Positions 1-7,603 are shown, counted from the stretch's first letter. The stretch is DNA of 33,428 nucleotides from Oscillospiraceae bacterium (GCA_910574935.1 CAJTCU010000026.1:1-33428), one strand, 5' to 3'. Numbers and translations: made by a program. Notes: generated from the sequence alone by a model not told the origin.

Positions 1-551
1 TCATAGAAGGTAGTCGCGGCCATCCCGCAGCGCTCAGCGGCATCCTTCATCTTCAGCTTGTGGCTGCGCCACAGCATCCGGGCTTCCTCAAAATTCTCCG
101 GCAATGGTTTCCGAGGGTTCACACTGACCGGTTCCCCCAGCCGCCGCACGGCGTCATAAAAGGTGCTTTCCGGCAAACCACAATACTTAGCCGCGTCCTT
201 CAAATTCAACTCCCGCTTAAGCCACAACTGCCGGGCCTCCTCGAAATTGTCGGGCAGCGGCTTCGTTTTCCTCCCGAAGCTCACGCCCTTGGCTTTTGCT
301 TTGGCGATGCCTTCGGCCTGCTTTTTCCGGCGCTCCTCCCGGATAGCCTGTTTCGTAGCGGCGAGGAACAGTTCGGAAACAAAGGCACTCAGCAGTTCCT
401 GGCTGCCAGCTGGGGTGTACTCATTCAAATCGCACACGATTTCCTCTGCTAAATCATGGAGGTGCCGCCGCAGCTTTTCTTCTGTTATCCCTTGCCCCGG
501 AGCAGGGCTATTCCCTGCTCCGCTAATCAGGTCTAAATCCAGAACAGACAC
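1..551 (-). CDS. Hin/resolvase-C-like HTH-repeat protein, 3' end off the window
   Basis: Open on the minus strand with no stop before the window edge. The middle (AIREERRKKQAEGIAKAKAK followed by GVSFGRK) resembles the linker between the catalytic and DNA-binding parts of small serine recombinases. It is followed by two copies of a module, LP-[DE]-NFEEAR-x-LW, then DAA-x-x-C-G and TFY, which look like tandem Hin-type helix-turn-helix units. The serine-recombinase catalytic domain (Y-x-R-x-S) is absent, so this is either an accessory DNA-binding protein or a truncated recombinase. GTG 551 is chosen because AAGGGGGTGG precedes it; the frame stays open to an ATG at 686, but that start lies inside a terminator hairpin. 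Likely part of an old integrative element. Family assignment is moderate; function is inferred. Confidence 0.55.
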   Translation of the reverse strand, partial: MSVLDLDLISGAGNSPAPGQGITEEKLRRHLHDLAEEIVCDLNEYTPAGSQELLSAFVSELFLAATKQAIREERRKKQAEGIAKAKAKGVSFGRKTKPLPDNFEEARQLWLKRELNLKDAAKYCGLPESTFYDAVRRLGEPVSVNPRKPLPENFEEARMLWRSHKLKMKDAAERCGMAATTFY

Positions 552-675
552 AGGCCGCCACCCCCTTAAAAACCGTAAATCTACAGGTTTACGAAGTGAA
601 GTTTTTTCGGGTTTGGGCTTATCTTTTTTGCAAATATGCCGATACTCATGGTGTAAGACAAAAAATAGGGCACAG

Positions 676-717
676 AAAAAGCGCATCGGTTATTCGTACA
701 TTTCCGATGGGCTTTTT
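676..717. terminator. Bidirectional terminator-like hairpin
   Basis: A 14-bp stem with one mismatch (arms 676-689 and 704-717, core GCGCATCGG / CCGATGGGC) encloses a 14-nt loop and has A-tracts and T-tracts at its outer ends, so it reads as a rho-independent terminator on both strands. It separates the HTH protein at 1-551 from the fragments to its right. Confidence 0.7.
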
Positions 718-752
718 TGTTTATTTATTTGTACATTGTCTCCGGGCTTGGC

Positions 753-987
753 TTAGCGCTTCGCTATGCCTGTCCCACATCGGTATCTTGCCACCCCTAG
801 CCGCTCCCTCTCCCGCACGAGCAGCGTCTCTGGGATGGCAGGCAGCCACTTCTTGCTGAACATCGTACTGCCAAAGTAAGCGTCAAAATTTGTGACGGGC
901 AGCACGACCCAATCCGAATCGTCAGGCTTGTTGTCAAGATAGTAGGCAATCAACGTGCAGACGGCTTTCCTTGGCACTTTGTCAGGC
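753..987 (-). pseudogene. 5'-truncated hypothetical mobile-element protein
   Basis: About 78 residues are open on the minus strand (PDKVPRKAVCTLIAYYLDNK ... FDAYFGSTMFSKKWLPAIPE). The reading frame enters directly from the MITE at 988-1154, whose terminal repeat supplies the only ATG, so the native 5' end is missing or replaced. The protein looks like a conserved small ORF of clostridial integrative elements, but I cannot name it. No transmembrane segment or known motif is visible. Confidence 0.4.
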
Positions 988-1154
988 TTAAGGCAATACC
1001 GCACAATTCTAAGTACCGTATTGGGCAGTCAGATTTTTCGTGAGAGGCTACAGATTGAGCGCCGTCCATCTCACCATTGACCAGCGAAAGCTGTGCGCTA
1101 TCACGGAAAATCTGCAAGCAAGACGGTGCTTAGAATGGTGCGGGGTTGCCTTAA
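988..1154. mobile_element. MITE-like element, copy A (167 bp)
   Basis: The ends are imperfect inverted repeats: TTAAGGCAATACCGCACAAT at the left and the complement of TTAAGGCAACCCCGCACCAT at the right. The similarity continues inward through ATTCTAAG, ACCGT and AGATTTT for about 50 bp. There is no coding capacity for a transposase. A second copy, about 90% alike by eye and in opposite orientation, lies at 21032-21211. Both copies begin and end with TTAA, so TTAA may be a target duplication or part of the repeat. It separates two unrelated gene fragments whose 5' sides both abut it. Confidence 0.8.
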
Positions 1155-1323
1155 GCCAAATTCAGACATCACATATTTAAGGGAGACCGCAACCGCAATC
1201 CTGGATGGAAGAGAAATCACCTTTATGAATTCTCTTCCACAATACGATGAGCGAGAGGGAAAGAAAGCTCATACAGAAATCGAACGAGGATTATATCAGG
1301 TGTTCACGAAATATGTGAGTTGA
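1155..1323 (+). pseudogene. C-terminal fragment of a hypothetical protein
   Basis: The last about 55 codons of a plus-strand protein (motifs DGREITFMNSLPQYDEREGK and ERGLYQVFTKYVS) begin at the right edge of the MITE and end at TGA 1321-1323. Its 5' part is lost at the MITE. It overlaps the convergent gene at 1296-1955 by 28 nt. The sequence resembles short ORFs of clostridial mobile elements; the function is unknown. Confidence 0.35.
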
Positions 1324-1955
1324 AAGAAAAGCTCCGCTTCTCGGTTTTTGTGTGATTTTGCATGGCTAACTGTAATGATATTTGCAACCTTGTCCAGCTC
1401 ATTTATGCGGTCAATGAGGCAAGAACGAAGGAACTTCGTCGAAAGATTCTGTAGGTTTTCCGGCAAAGACAACACATGGCGGCATTGCTCCCGGGTGCCA
1501 TGCAGGGTGGCGTGGATTTGTACATCCGTATCGGGGTGGCTCATGAGTTTTTCTATGCTGCTGGCGGGCAGATATGAAACGCATTTTATCAATAAATCCG
1601 TTTTGTCCCAGACTACATCCATCAGCTGGTGACGAACGGCGGTGTTACCAAACTTTGCAAAGCTCTGTATCACATCTTTGTCCTGTTCACCACGTTCTAC
1701 AAGGGCAAGGGGTACCCTGTCCGCGCCGTAAATAGCCAACAGTTTTCGGATAGGGGCAATGGGGTCTCCCACAAGTTTTAGCTGATATTCCTCGCTGACG
1801 CGGCAGGTTATAGCACCACGGACTTTGCAGCTCTCATCATTTCAGAGGATTTCCCATTCCCGCTCCCCGCCCCGAAAGGCAGCGGAAACCCTGGAATCCC
1901 CATCGCTATAAGTCCATGCTTCCAAGGTGCGGTCCACAAATTCCTCCTGGGTCAT
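1296..1955 (-). pseudogene. Hypothetical ICE-type protein interrupted by an in-frame TGA
   Basis: One frame runs from ATG 1955 (MTQEEFVDRTLEAWTYSDGD...) to the stop at 1296, interrupted only by TGA at 1842-1844 (codon 38). Before the stop lies an acidic and aromatic N-terminal piece. After it comes about 180 residues rich in short helices (RKLLAIYGADRVPLAL, SIEKLMSHPDTDVQIHATLH), reminiscent of alpha-helical repeat proteins. GTG 1772 could start a shorter protein, but it has no good ribosome binding site. I read it as a nonsense-mutated gene of about 219 codons. No named family is recognised, and there is no membrane segment or signal peptide. Confidence 0.5.
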
Positions 1956-2050
1956 AGGAGGAATTATGGCTTTTGGGGGATCATTTTCACAAGGAACCAT
2001 GCAGGCGTTCTGTTTCTTGCATGGGGTTTACCTCCCCCACAAAAGTTTCA

Positions 2051-2326
2051 TCATAGGCAAGTCTCCTCCGGCTCTTTTCGGGGGGACTGTGCCTTTTCGT
2101 CATACCTCATGCAGAAATCCAGTTCCTGTGCGGCCCTGTCAAGCAAATCTTTTGTGGCTGACAGCAGATCGGAGTGATAATCACCCCAAAAGCAATCATT
2201 TCCACCCTTGCAGGCCCAAGTCACAAACTGCTTTTGTGCTGTGCTATGTACTCCCAGCACAAATTCCATCCCCCCAAAATGAATGGAGTCAGTAATGATG
2301 TAGCCCGCATTCATCCTAAAATTCAT
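2051..2326 (-). CDS. Small hypothetical protein of an integrative-element cluster
   Basis: A 91-residue protein starts MNFRMNAGYIITDSIHFGG and ends near EEPEETCL. ATG 2326 is preferred because GGAGG lies 8 nt upstream; the frame extends to 2350 without a better site. It contains a compact beta-rich first half (GMEFVLGVHSTAQKQFVTW) with a W-rich stretch, and a helical tail (SATKDLLDRAAQELD). It looks like small accessory ORFs of clostridial ICEs, with no known function. Its start overlaps the end of a 31-codon ORF at 2316-2411, which suggests translational coupling in a minus-strand cluster. Confidence 0.55.
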   Translation of the reverse strand: MNFRMNAGYIITDSIHFGGMEFVLGVHSTAQKQFVTWACKGGNDCFWGDYHSDLLSATKDLLDRAAQELDFCMRYDEKAQSPRKEPEETCL

Positions 2327-2411
2327 TTCCGTGTACCTCCATATTCTCATGCTTCCTGGGTTCCCCCCGGTACAGCAAATGCAGCGCCGTGTTCCGGTGG
2401 TCGCGTTGCAT
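2316..2411 (-). CDS. 31-residue peptide upstream of and coupled to the 2051-2326 gene
   Basis: ATG 2411 opens a short charged peptide (MQRDHRNTALHLLYRGEPRK...) ending at TAG 2316-2318. It overlaps the start of the next gene by 11 nt, the arrangement of coupled genes in small mobile-element operons. The ribosome binding site is weak (GGGATTTGAAG). It could be the C-terminal remainder of a longer gene, because the frame is also open for a few codons upstream. Confidence 0.3.
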   Translation of the reverse strand: MQRDHRNTALHLLYRGEPRKHENMEVHGNEF

Positions 2412-2431
2412 TTTCTTCAAATCCCTGTATA

Positions 2432-2550
2432 CTATAAAAGAAACTTCATGTCCCCAGTGGCCTTGTATCTGGCCTTTAACTTGGCTATCCGACTGTCTAA
2501 ATCAGCCGCCAGCCGCAGATACATCTCGCCGTCGGCGAGACTTCGTTCAT
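2432..2550 (-). pseudogene. Short helical protein with a probable frameshift
   Basis: A strong AGGAGG at 2559-2564 precedes ATG 2550, but that frame ends after 17 codons. A shift of one base after the second codon gives a clean helical product: SLADGEMYLRLAADLDSRIA, continuing KLKARYKATGDMKFLL to TAG 2432-2434. I interpret this as a 40-residue gene with a single-base indel. Function unknown; it belongs to the decayed cluster on the left of the window. Confidence 0.35.
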
Positions 2551-2575
2551 AGTCGGTTCCTCCTAAAAATTCGCA

Positions 2576-2609
2576 TAAAAATAGCCCCAATCACAAATGT
2601 AATTGGGGC
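2576..2609 (-). terminator. Rho-independent terminator
   Basis: The minus strand has GCCCCAAT - 10 nt - ATTGGGGC followed by TATTTTTA. Just upstream on the minus strand (2623-2706) is an open C-terminal-looking piece, RERWRTHVKHLCEYISKLQ and stop, which is too short to call as a gene. Confidence 0.6.
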
Positions 2610-2754
2610 CGGTAACTGTATTCTATTGTAGCTTACTGATGTACTCGCAAAGATGCTTAACGTGCGTTCTCCACCGCTCCCGGTCAGGCAGGATTCTTCC
2701 ACTTGGCTATCAACAGAGATCGTTTTTTCTACGAGAATGGGATATACAAAACAC

Positions 2755-2799
2755 AAAAAAGGCACGGCAGTATTTTCTTAAAGAAAACAGCTGCCATGC
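2755..2799 (-). terminator. Terminator of the flavin/electron-transfer operon
   Basis: Minus-strand stem GCATGGCAG / CTGCCGTGC (one G-U pair) is followed directly by CTTTTTT. It lies 12 nt after the stop of the Gx gene at 2811 and marks the 3' end of the operon that starts at 7276. Confidence 0.85.
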
Positions 2800-2810
2800 T
2801 TTTATGCGAT

Positions 2811-3335
2811 CTAGGTGAAGGGCCCCCCTTGCTTCCTTCGCGCTAATAGGTTCCGGCTCCTTCTTACCACAAGCTGCGCTGCCAGCCCGGTACAGGCCCC
2901 GGCGCAAATACCTGATACCATCAATACCGGCAAGTAAGAAACCACAGCCCAGGTACCTGTCACAAAAATTGCCGCTACAATCTGCCCGGTGTTGTGGGCA
3001 ATTGCGCCAATTACACTGCACACCCATATTTGCTTTTCTGTTACTATCCTGTGCAAAATTCGCATTACAGCATAACATAGCAACCCACCCGATAAGCTGT
3101 AGATCAACGCGGCTGCTCTGCCGGAGAAGATGCCGCCCAGAAAAATACGGGCCAGCAGGATATATGCCGCATCTCCCGGCCCCAACAGAAAAATTGCAAA
3201 AATCGTTATGATATTTGCCAGCCCCAGTTTGACACCGGGGATAGGAACAATAGACGGTATTTGCAGCTCAACAGTAAAAATTGTCAGGGCGATGGCAGTG
3301 AGCAGGGCATCTAAAGAAATACGCTTTGCATTCAT
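2811..3335 (-). CDS. Gx transporter / heptaprenyl diphosphate synthase component I-like membrane protein
   Basis: A 174-residue, very hydrophobic protein with about five membrane segments and the family stretch PIPGVKLGLANIITIFAIFL near residues 32-51, typical of the Gx/Hpre_diP_synt_I (ECF-S-like) family. Such proteins are encoded beside NusG-domain-II proteins and flavin genes; in the Listeria extracellular electron transfer locus the pair is, as I recall, EetA/EetB. The older name, heptaprenyl diphosphate synthase component I, refers to neighbourhood rather than proven catalysis. It is the last gene of the operon, 9 nt after the NusG-II gene and followed by a strong terminator. Role inferred: membrane partner in quinone/flavin electron flow or small-molecule uptake. 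Confidence 0.8.
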   Translation of the reverse strand: MNAKRISLDALLTAIALTIFTVELQIPSIVPIPGVKLGLANIITIFAIFLLGPGDAAYILLARIFLGGIFSGRAAALIYSLSGGLLCYAVMRILHRIVTEKQIWVCSVIGAIAHNTGQIVAAIFVTGTWAVVSYLPVLMVSGICAGACTGLAAQLVVRRSRNLLARRKQGGPFT

Positions 3336-3344
3336 GCCAGTCTC

Positions 3345-3698
3345 CTAACCAGCCAGAGCGTCTGTGCCGGTGTCAGTAAATTCAATCACCAATTTGTGCG
3401 GCAGGCAGATAATGGGCTGCCCGGTACTCCACCCCATGTGTACACAGGTCTGGTCCGGGCAATCGGCAGAAATCATACAGACGCGTCCTGCTTCCACACG
3501 AATGGTGTTGTTTTTATCTCCGCTTTTTACTGGTAGATCATACGGTTCCGTCACCTGGGACAAATCCACCGAGTGAATGCAGGAGCCGTCCTGATACACT
3601 TTCGCCATCGTTCCCTGAGACTTTGGAGCCAGCAGCCATCCGATAGACAGCACCAGTGCCGTTCCCAAAGCTGCGACCCATGTTTTAGTCTTTATCAC
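3345..3698 (-). CDS. NusG domain II-containing membrane-anchored protein
   Basis: A 117-residue protein with an N-terminal membrane anchor (residues 7-25, WVAALGTALVLSIGWLLA) and an extracytoplasmic NusG-II domain. The hallmark cysteines are visible: ADCPDQTCVHMG and IICLPHKLVIE. This domain is common in clostridial redox loci and has no known catalytic role; the conserved CxxxxC and following Cys may bind a cofactor or form disulfides. It overlaps the end of the apbE gene by 14 nt and is followed 9 nt later by the Gx gene, so the three are translated together. By analogy with EetA of Listeria it may take part in electron transfer; this is inference. Confidence 0.85.
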   Translation of the reverse strand: MIKTKTWVAALGTALVLSIGWLLAPKSQGTMAKVYQDGSCIHSVDLSQVTEPYDLPVKSGDKNNTIRVEAGRVCMISADCPDQTCVHMGWSTGQPIICLPHKLVIEFTDTGTDALAG

Positions 3699-4689
3699 GA
3701 TCCCGCACCTCCACCTTCATATCCACATACTTTCCCAGTGGCTCAAAGGAATCCTCTAGGCCGTCAGTAATAACAATTTTATCCTCCATGATGAAAACCG
3801 CCTCGAAATCCCCCTGCGTTTCCCAAAACGTCAAGGCACGTTCCAGTCCCATGACAAACAGCGCTGTGGACAGTCCGTCGCAGGCCATACCGCTGTCTCC
3901 AATCACTGTTACTGAGAGCAGCCCGTTTGAGGCTGGCCAGCCTGTTTTTGGGTCAATAATGTGGTGGTAGCGGTTGCCATTTTCTTCAAAGAAACGCTGA
4001 TATCCTCCGGAGGTGATAACCGCTTTACCGGATATCTCCACTGCCCCGGCATAGCCATCTTCTGAGGGGCTGCGAATTCCCACCCGCCAGGAGGAGCCAT
4101 CTGGCTTGGAGCCCAAAGCCTGCACGTTTCCGCCCAGATTTAACAGCGCACTTTCTACTCCCCTTTTCCGGAACATCTCCAGAACTTTGTCCCCAGTCCA
4201 TCCTTTTGCCACACTGCCCAGGTCGATTTGCATTCCGGGTGACAGTGACGCTGTTCCACGGTCCAGCTTGACCTTGTGGTAATCGACTAACGCAAGCGCA
4301 TCTACCAAATCAATTTCATCCGGTACCTGATACTCCCCTGTAGTAAAGCCCCAGGCCCGCACTACTGGATAAACGGTAATATCCAATGCGCCATCTGTCC
4401 GTTCGCACAGAACAAGCGCATTCTCAAGCAGCGATTCTGTTTCTGAGCTGACGGCGGCTTTACCGTCACGGTTTAGCCCGGCAATCTCACTGCTGCTGTC
4501 GGTTACTGACAGGCGCTGCTCTATGTCCAGTATCAGTTCTTCTCCCTCGGCCAGTAGACTTTCGCTACCGTATACTGCCAGTTCCATCACCGTATCCATT
4601 GCAAAGAAAGTGGCAGAATGCGGCTCCCTTTGCTGCCTGCAACCAGACAATACAGCCATCAAAACACACGCAAGTAACATCCGTTTCAC
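3685..4689 (-). CDS. apbE: FAD:protein FMN transferase (ApbE), lipoprotein
   Basis: ApbE transfers FMN from FAD to a threonine in target proteins outside the membrane. The sequence has a lipoprotein signal (LLACVLMAVLSGC), the start of the fold TFFAMDTVMELAVYG, the flavin-binding region QIDLGSVAKGWTGDKV, LNLGGNVQALG, and the metal-site motif HHIIDPKTGWPA. Length about 334 residues is normal. GTG 4689 is preferred because AGGTGG lies just upstream and it gives a 17-residue signal peptide; GTG 4704 is the longest option and ATG 4680 the shortest. Its obvious substrates are next door: the DTVTGAT motif of the preceding gene and perhaps the DAVTSAT motif of the Tp47-type lipoprotein. Confidence 0.93.
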   Translation of the reverse strand: MKRMLLACVLMAVLSGCRQQREPHSATFFAMDTVMELAVYGSESLLAEGEELILDIEQRLSVTDSSSEIAGLNRDGKAAVSSETESLLENALVLCERTDGALDITVYPVVRAWGFTTGEYQVPDEIDLVDALALVDYHKVKLDRGTASLSPGMQIDLGSVAKGWTGDKVLEMFRKRGVESALLNLGGNVQALGSKPDGSSWRVGIRSPSEDGYAGAVEISGKAVITSGGYQRFFEENGNRYHHIIDPKTGWPASNGLLSVTVIGDSGMACDGLSTALFVMGLERALTFWETQGDFEAVFIMEDKIVITDGLEDSFEPLGKYVDMKVEVRDRDKD

Positions 4690-4690
4690 T

Positions 4691-5782
4691 TCATCCACCT
4701 GCACTTTCCAGCGCAGCCTCCACCGCGTCGAGAATGCCGCCGGAGGAGTAAGTCGCCCCGGTTACGGTATCTACCTGGGTGTGGTTCGCTGCCAGGATAT
4801 CGTCTATCACATACAGGGCGTCGCTGAAATACGGCTCGTCATCCCGGCTGGAAACAATCGAAATATCTGTGATATGCCCTCCCTCCACGGTCACACTCAC
4901 CTCGATGGGAGCGTTCATTCCCATGGCACTGCCGGTATATGTGCCATCCCGATAGCCGCTTTGGCTTTCCGTGAAAGATTCAACTGGAGGAGCAGATTCT
5001 ACAGAATTCGAGTTGCTCATCCCCAGAAAAAGCGTCACGCACGCACTCAGAGCCGTACAGCATATCACTGCCCCTGCCTGCCGCTTTGCCAGAAAACAAG
5101 AGGTGTTTTTCTTTTTCGCCCACACTTTGCTTATCCGGCAGAACAGATAACTTAAAAACACGGTGCCGTAGACAAAGACAGTCAGCTGGTAGGCGCGCTC
5201 TCCATGTACCGCTTCAGGTACTGTCAACAGCAGGATATGGCAGCAGAGCAGCCCGTAAAAGCCATAGGCCAAGCGCTGGAGGGCTTTCCACCTTTTGGGC
5301 TGCATTTTCCGGCGCACTGCCATAAACGATGTGATAAACAGCGGCAGCATGATAAGCATCATCAGCACAGAGCAGACTGCCGCCAGCAGCTGGCCCGTGG
5401 GCAGGCTGGCCGGGTGGGTGAACAGCCGGACAAAATACAGCCGGCCATATGCGGCGTTATGCCCAAGGGTCAGTATGGAGGCCAGGATAGACAGCGGCCC
5501 CCGGATGGGCATAAGCTTTTTGATGGGTGCGGAGCCATTGGGAAACGCCCCGGTAAACATGACAATAACAAACATCGCTCCCGCTAATCCGCCCCGGGCA
5601 AACATAGGCCAAATATATGCCTTAAATCCGGAAGGCAAAGCCACGCCATGCCATGTTACTGTGACCACCGCCAAGGCGATAGCTGCCGCCCCCACATAAA
5701 ATGGTATTGGGTGTGCCCGAAGGACTTTGCTGAACCAGATTACAAATAATATTGAAACCCCCAACGAAAATAAAAATACCAT
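4691..5782 (-). CDS. Ferric-reductase-like membrane protein with C-terminal FMN-binding domain
   Basis: A 363-residue fusion. Residues 1-230 hold about seven membrane helices with conserved-looking histidines (LTLGHNAAYGR, CCHILLLTVPEAVHG), as in ferric-reductase/MsrQ-like haem cytochromes. After a further helix (about 235-255), residues 275-363 form an FMN-binding domain (YRDGTYTGSAMGMNAPIEVS) ending in the flavinylation motif DTVTGATYSSGG. The threonine of TGAT should carry FMN attached by the ApbE encoded next. Likely role: moving electrons from a membrane haem or quinone pool to an outside flavin. ATG 5782 follows TAGGAGAACACA. The partner gene upstream is the Tp47-type lipoprotein, separated by a 34-nt hairpin. 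Confidence 0.85.
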   Translation of the reverse strand: MVFLFSLGVSILFVIWFSKVLRAHPIPFYVGAAAIALAVVTVTWHGVALPSGFKAYIWPMFARGGLAGAMFVIVMFTGAFPNGSAPIKKLMPIRGPLSILASILTLGHNAAYGRLYFVRLFTHPASLPTGQLLAAVCSVLMMLIMLPLFITSFMAVRRKMQPKRWKALQRLAYGFYGLLCCHILLLTVPEAVHGERAYQLTVFVYGTVFLSYLFCRISKVWAKKKNTSCFLAKRQAGAVICCTALSACVTLFLGMSNSNSVESAPPVESFTESQSGYRDGTYTGSAMGMNAPIEVSVTVEGGHITDISIVSSRDDEPYFSDALYVIDDILAANHTQVDTVTGATYSSGGILDAVEAALESAGG

Positions 5783-5800
5783 TGTGTTCTCCTAAAACAA

Positions 5801-5834
5801 CTGCCGCAAAACCGCCAGGGCGGCTCTGCGGCAG
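5801..5834 (-). promoter_or_regulatory. Intercistronic hairpin after the Tp47-type gene
   Basis: The transcript would fold CTGCCGCA ... TGCGGCAG with a GC-rich inner stem, followed by TTGTTTT and then the ribosome binding site of the next gene. It may act as a partial terminator or processing stem that lets the abundant lipoprotein be made in excess over the downstream genes. Confidence 0.55.
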
Positions 5835-5854
5835 AGAATGATGGATGGTTATAC

Positions 5855-7276
5855 TTAGTGTCCGCCGTGTCCGCCTTTTTCGCCGCTGCCTGCTTCATTG
5901 CTGGTAAGCTGGGTGAGTTCGCTAATCAGCGAACCCGCCTCGGCGGAAGCAGCAGACGTATTTGCCAGCAGTTCCTCGGCTTCCCGAATATGCTCCTGGA
6001 GCGTGGCGTTGTCCGGTTCAACAGCCAGCTTTTCATTGGCTGCGGCAATCAATGTTTCCAGGGCTGCTTTTTGACCGGAAGATACGGGAAGCGCGACCGG
6101 GATATCCGCATAGGTGTCGGAGGAAATTACCGCGCCATATGCGCCGCCTGCATCCAGTCCGTCAATAGCGGAGACATCCAAAACATAATCAGCCGCGCCA
6201 CCGGCCAGCCAGGTTTCCAGCAGCGTTTTGACCTCCCGGCTGCGCCCGCTGCCCAGGGTGTAGGTAACCGTCAGCTTGCCATTTTCAAACGCGGAGAAAT
6301 CACTGGTAGAGAGAGTTACGCTATCATAGGAATCTGAAACGGCAGCGGTTATTGTCCCTTCATAGAGTGGCTTGATATATATTCCATCAAATTCATAAAC
6401 ATAAGCGCTGTCTGGCATAATGTAGGTGATCTTCGTCACTGTTTCACCCACCAGCTTGGAAAGCTCCGGAAGATTGTCAAAGCCACTGATATGTGTGTTA
6501 TGGGTGTTGTCGGCCAGTACATTAAATGACACCTCATAGGGCTGCACCCAAATACTTTGCAGGTGCTCCATTCCCACCTGCAAACCACTGCCGGTTTCCA
6601 GAATGATCCCCTGGATCTCGCCGCCAATATCAAAGCCCTCGTCCTCTCTGGTGTTTCGCAGGTGGACCTTGGCGCCATCAGTTACATTGATCTGATAATC
6701 CCCCCAGTTAGTGCCGGTTTGCAGCTCGGCGGTGGCATCGGTAACGGTGTCGGCAATATTGAACTGGGTAGCCGAGTAGACTGCCTTGTTACCTTCCATT
6801 TTGACAGTTTTGTACTGGGCCGGGGCTTCACCCTGAATGGGTGCGAAACTGTCGTTAACAGCCTGATAGGCTTCCAGTTCACTTGCCGGAACAGCGACAT
6901 TCACATTTTTAACGCCGGTAATATGGTAACCATCTGCGTTAGCAGATTCATCAACAAAATCTGTGGCCATATTTGCCATGATTTCATATTTGGATGTGGT
7001 GGCAGAGGTGACTGCATCGAAGTTCTCAGTGCTGGACACATCGCCTGAGTAAAATTCAGCATAGGTCAGGGTGGCTGTTCCAAAGACCATTGCGTTTCCT
7101 GCCAATTCCTGGCCTGCCGTTTCCTGTTCAGATGGGAGAGCACTGCTGGACTCCACCGGACTGGAACCCGCATCGGAGTTGGGTTCTGAGCTGTTTTGGC
7201 TGGGTGTGCCGCAGGCGGTGAGGAATACCGCCAAGGCCAGCGCGACTGCGGACATAGATAGCTTTCTTATACTCAT
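5855..7276 (-). CDS. Tp47-family (Treponema 47-kDa lipoprotein) homologue, possibly flavinylated
   Basis: A 473-residue lipoprotein: signal peptide with lipobox FLTAC, a Ser/Glu-rich spacer, then segments matching Tp47 of Treponema pallidum as I recall it (GTATLTYAEFYSGD and FDAVTSATTSK; Tp47 has YATLSYADYWAGE and FDAVSRATHGHG). Domain A is followed by Ig-like regions, a helical Ala/Glu-rich stretch and a GGHGGH tail that could bind metal. Tp47 has been described as a beta-lactam-binding protein, but its physiological role is unsettled. DAVTSAT fits the ApbE target pattern D-x-x-[ST]-x-A-T closely, and the ApbE gene lies in the same operon, so covalent FMN is plausible here. Family call strong; flavinylation is inference. 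First gene of the operon, preceded by MarR-type palindromes. Confidence 0.85.
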   Translation of the reverse strand: MSIRKLSMSAVALALAVFLTACGTPSQNSSEPNSDAGSSPVESSSALPSEQETAGQELAGNAMVFGTATLTYAEFYSGDVSSTENFDAVTSATTSKYEIMANMATDFVDESANADGYHITGVKNVNVAVPASELEAYQAVNDSFAPIQGEAPAQYKTVKMEGNKAVYSATQFNIADTVTDATAELQTGTNWGDYQINVTDGAKVHLRNTREDEGFDIGGEIQGIILETGSGLQVGMEHLQSIWVQPYEVSFNVLADNTHNTHISGFDNLPELSKLVGETVTKITYIMPDSAYVYEFDGIYIKPLYEGTITAAVSDSYDSVTLSTSDFSAFENGKLTVTYTLGSGRSREVKTLLETWLAGGAADYVLDVSAIDGLDAGGAYGAVISSDTYADIPVALPVSSGQKAALETLIAAANEKLAVEPDNATLQEHIREAEELLANTSAASAEAGSLISELTQLTSNEAGSGEKGGHGGH

Positions 7277-7345
7277 ATCTGTACCTCTTTCATGAATTTT
7301 GGGCGCGGAGCTGCCAGGGATTACCGCGGGTGCCTGGAACTCGCA

Positions 7346-7400
7346 ATGTGTTAGTTTAAGCTAACACATCCGGAAAGCAAACGGTTAGTATCAACTAACC
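7346..7400. promoter_or_regulatory. Two MarR-type operator palindromes upstream of the Tp47 operon
   Basis: Palindrome 1 (7346-7369) is ATGTGTTAG - TTTAAG - CTAACACAT, with perfect 9-bp arms. Palindrome 2 (7383-7400) is GGTTAGT - ATCA - ACTAACC. Both contain TTAG-N6-CTAA, a shape typical of MarR-family sites. They lie 70-124 bp before the start of the Tp47-type gene, where they could cover its promoter. A candidate regulator is the MarR protein at 10352-10960. Confidence 0.65.
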
Positions 7401-7431
7401 TTCGCCAGTATACATCATCGGGAAAGAAAAG

Positions 7432-7603
7432 TCAAGCACTTTTTCCAGCTTTTCTCTTTGCGGTGAATGGCACGTCAAAGTGCAGCAAATCCAGCACCGC
7501 GTGCCCGGCCAGCCCCATCAGGATGGCCAGCGCCATGAACCTGGGCCAAGGGCCGCACCAGCCCCACCAGTTTCAGCATGACCTTGAATCCGCTCCGTTT
7601 CAT
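7432..7603 (-). pseudogene. Remnant of a CydC-like ABC exporter gene
   Basis: ATG 7603 starts the membrane domain typical of CydC-like ABC proteins (MKRSGFKVMLKLVGLVRPLA). The frame then slips by one base; the next frame continues MALAILMGLAGHAVLDLLHF and ends in KRKAGKSA at 7432. The expected 450-500 further residues, including the ATPase domain, are missing through deletion. The start overlaps the stop of the upstream partner (TAAATG), the arrangement of paired half-transporters. Confidence 0.7.

Noticed and set aside
1927-2295. Plus-strand ORF with AGGAGGAATT before an ATG at about 1968
   Set aside because: The ribosome binding site is convincing, but the product lacks protein-like composition and lies antisense to two minus-strand frames with better coding character.
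5204-5699. Long plus-strand ORFs opposite the reductase, Tp47 and MATE genes
   Set aside because: Antisense frames produced by high-GC coding sequence; the minus-strand genes carry clear family motifs.
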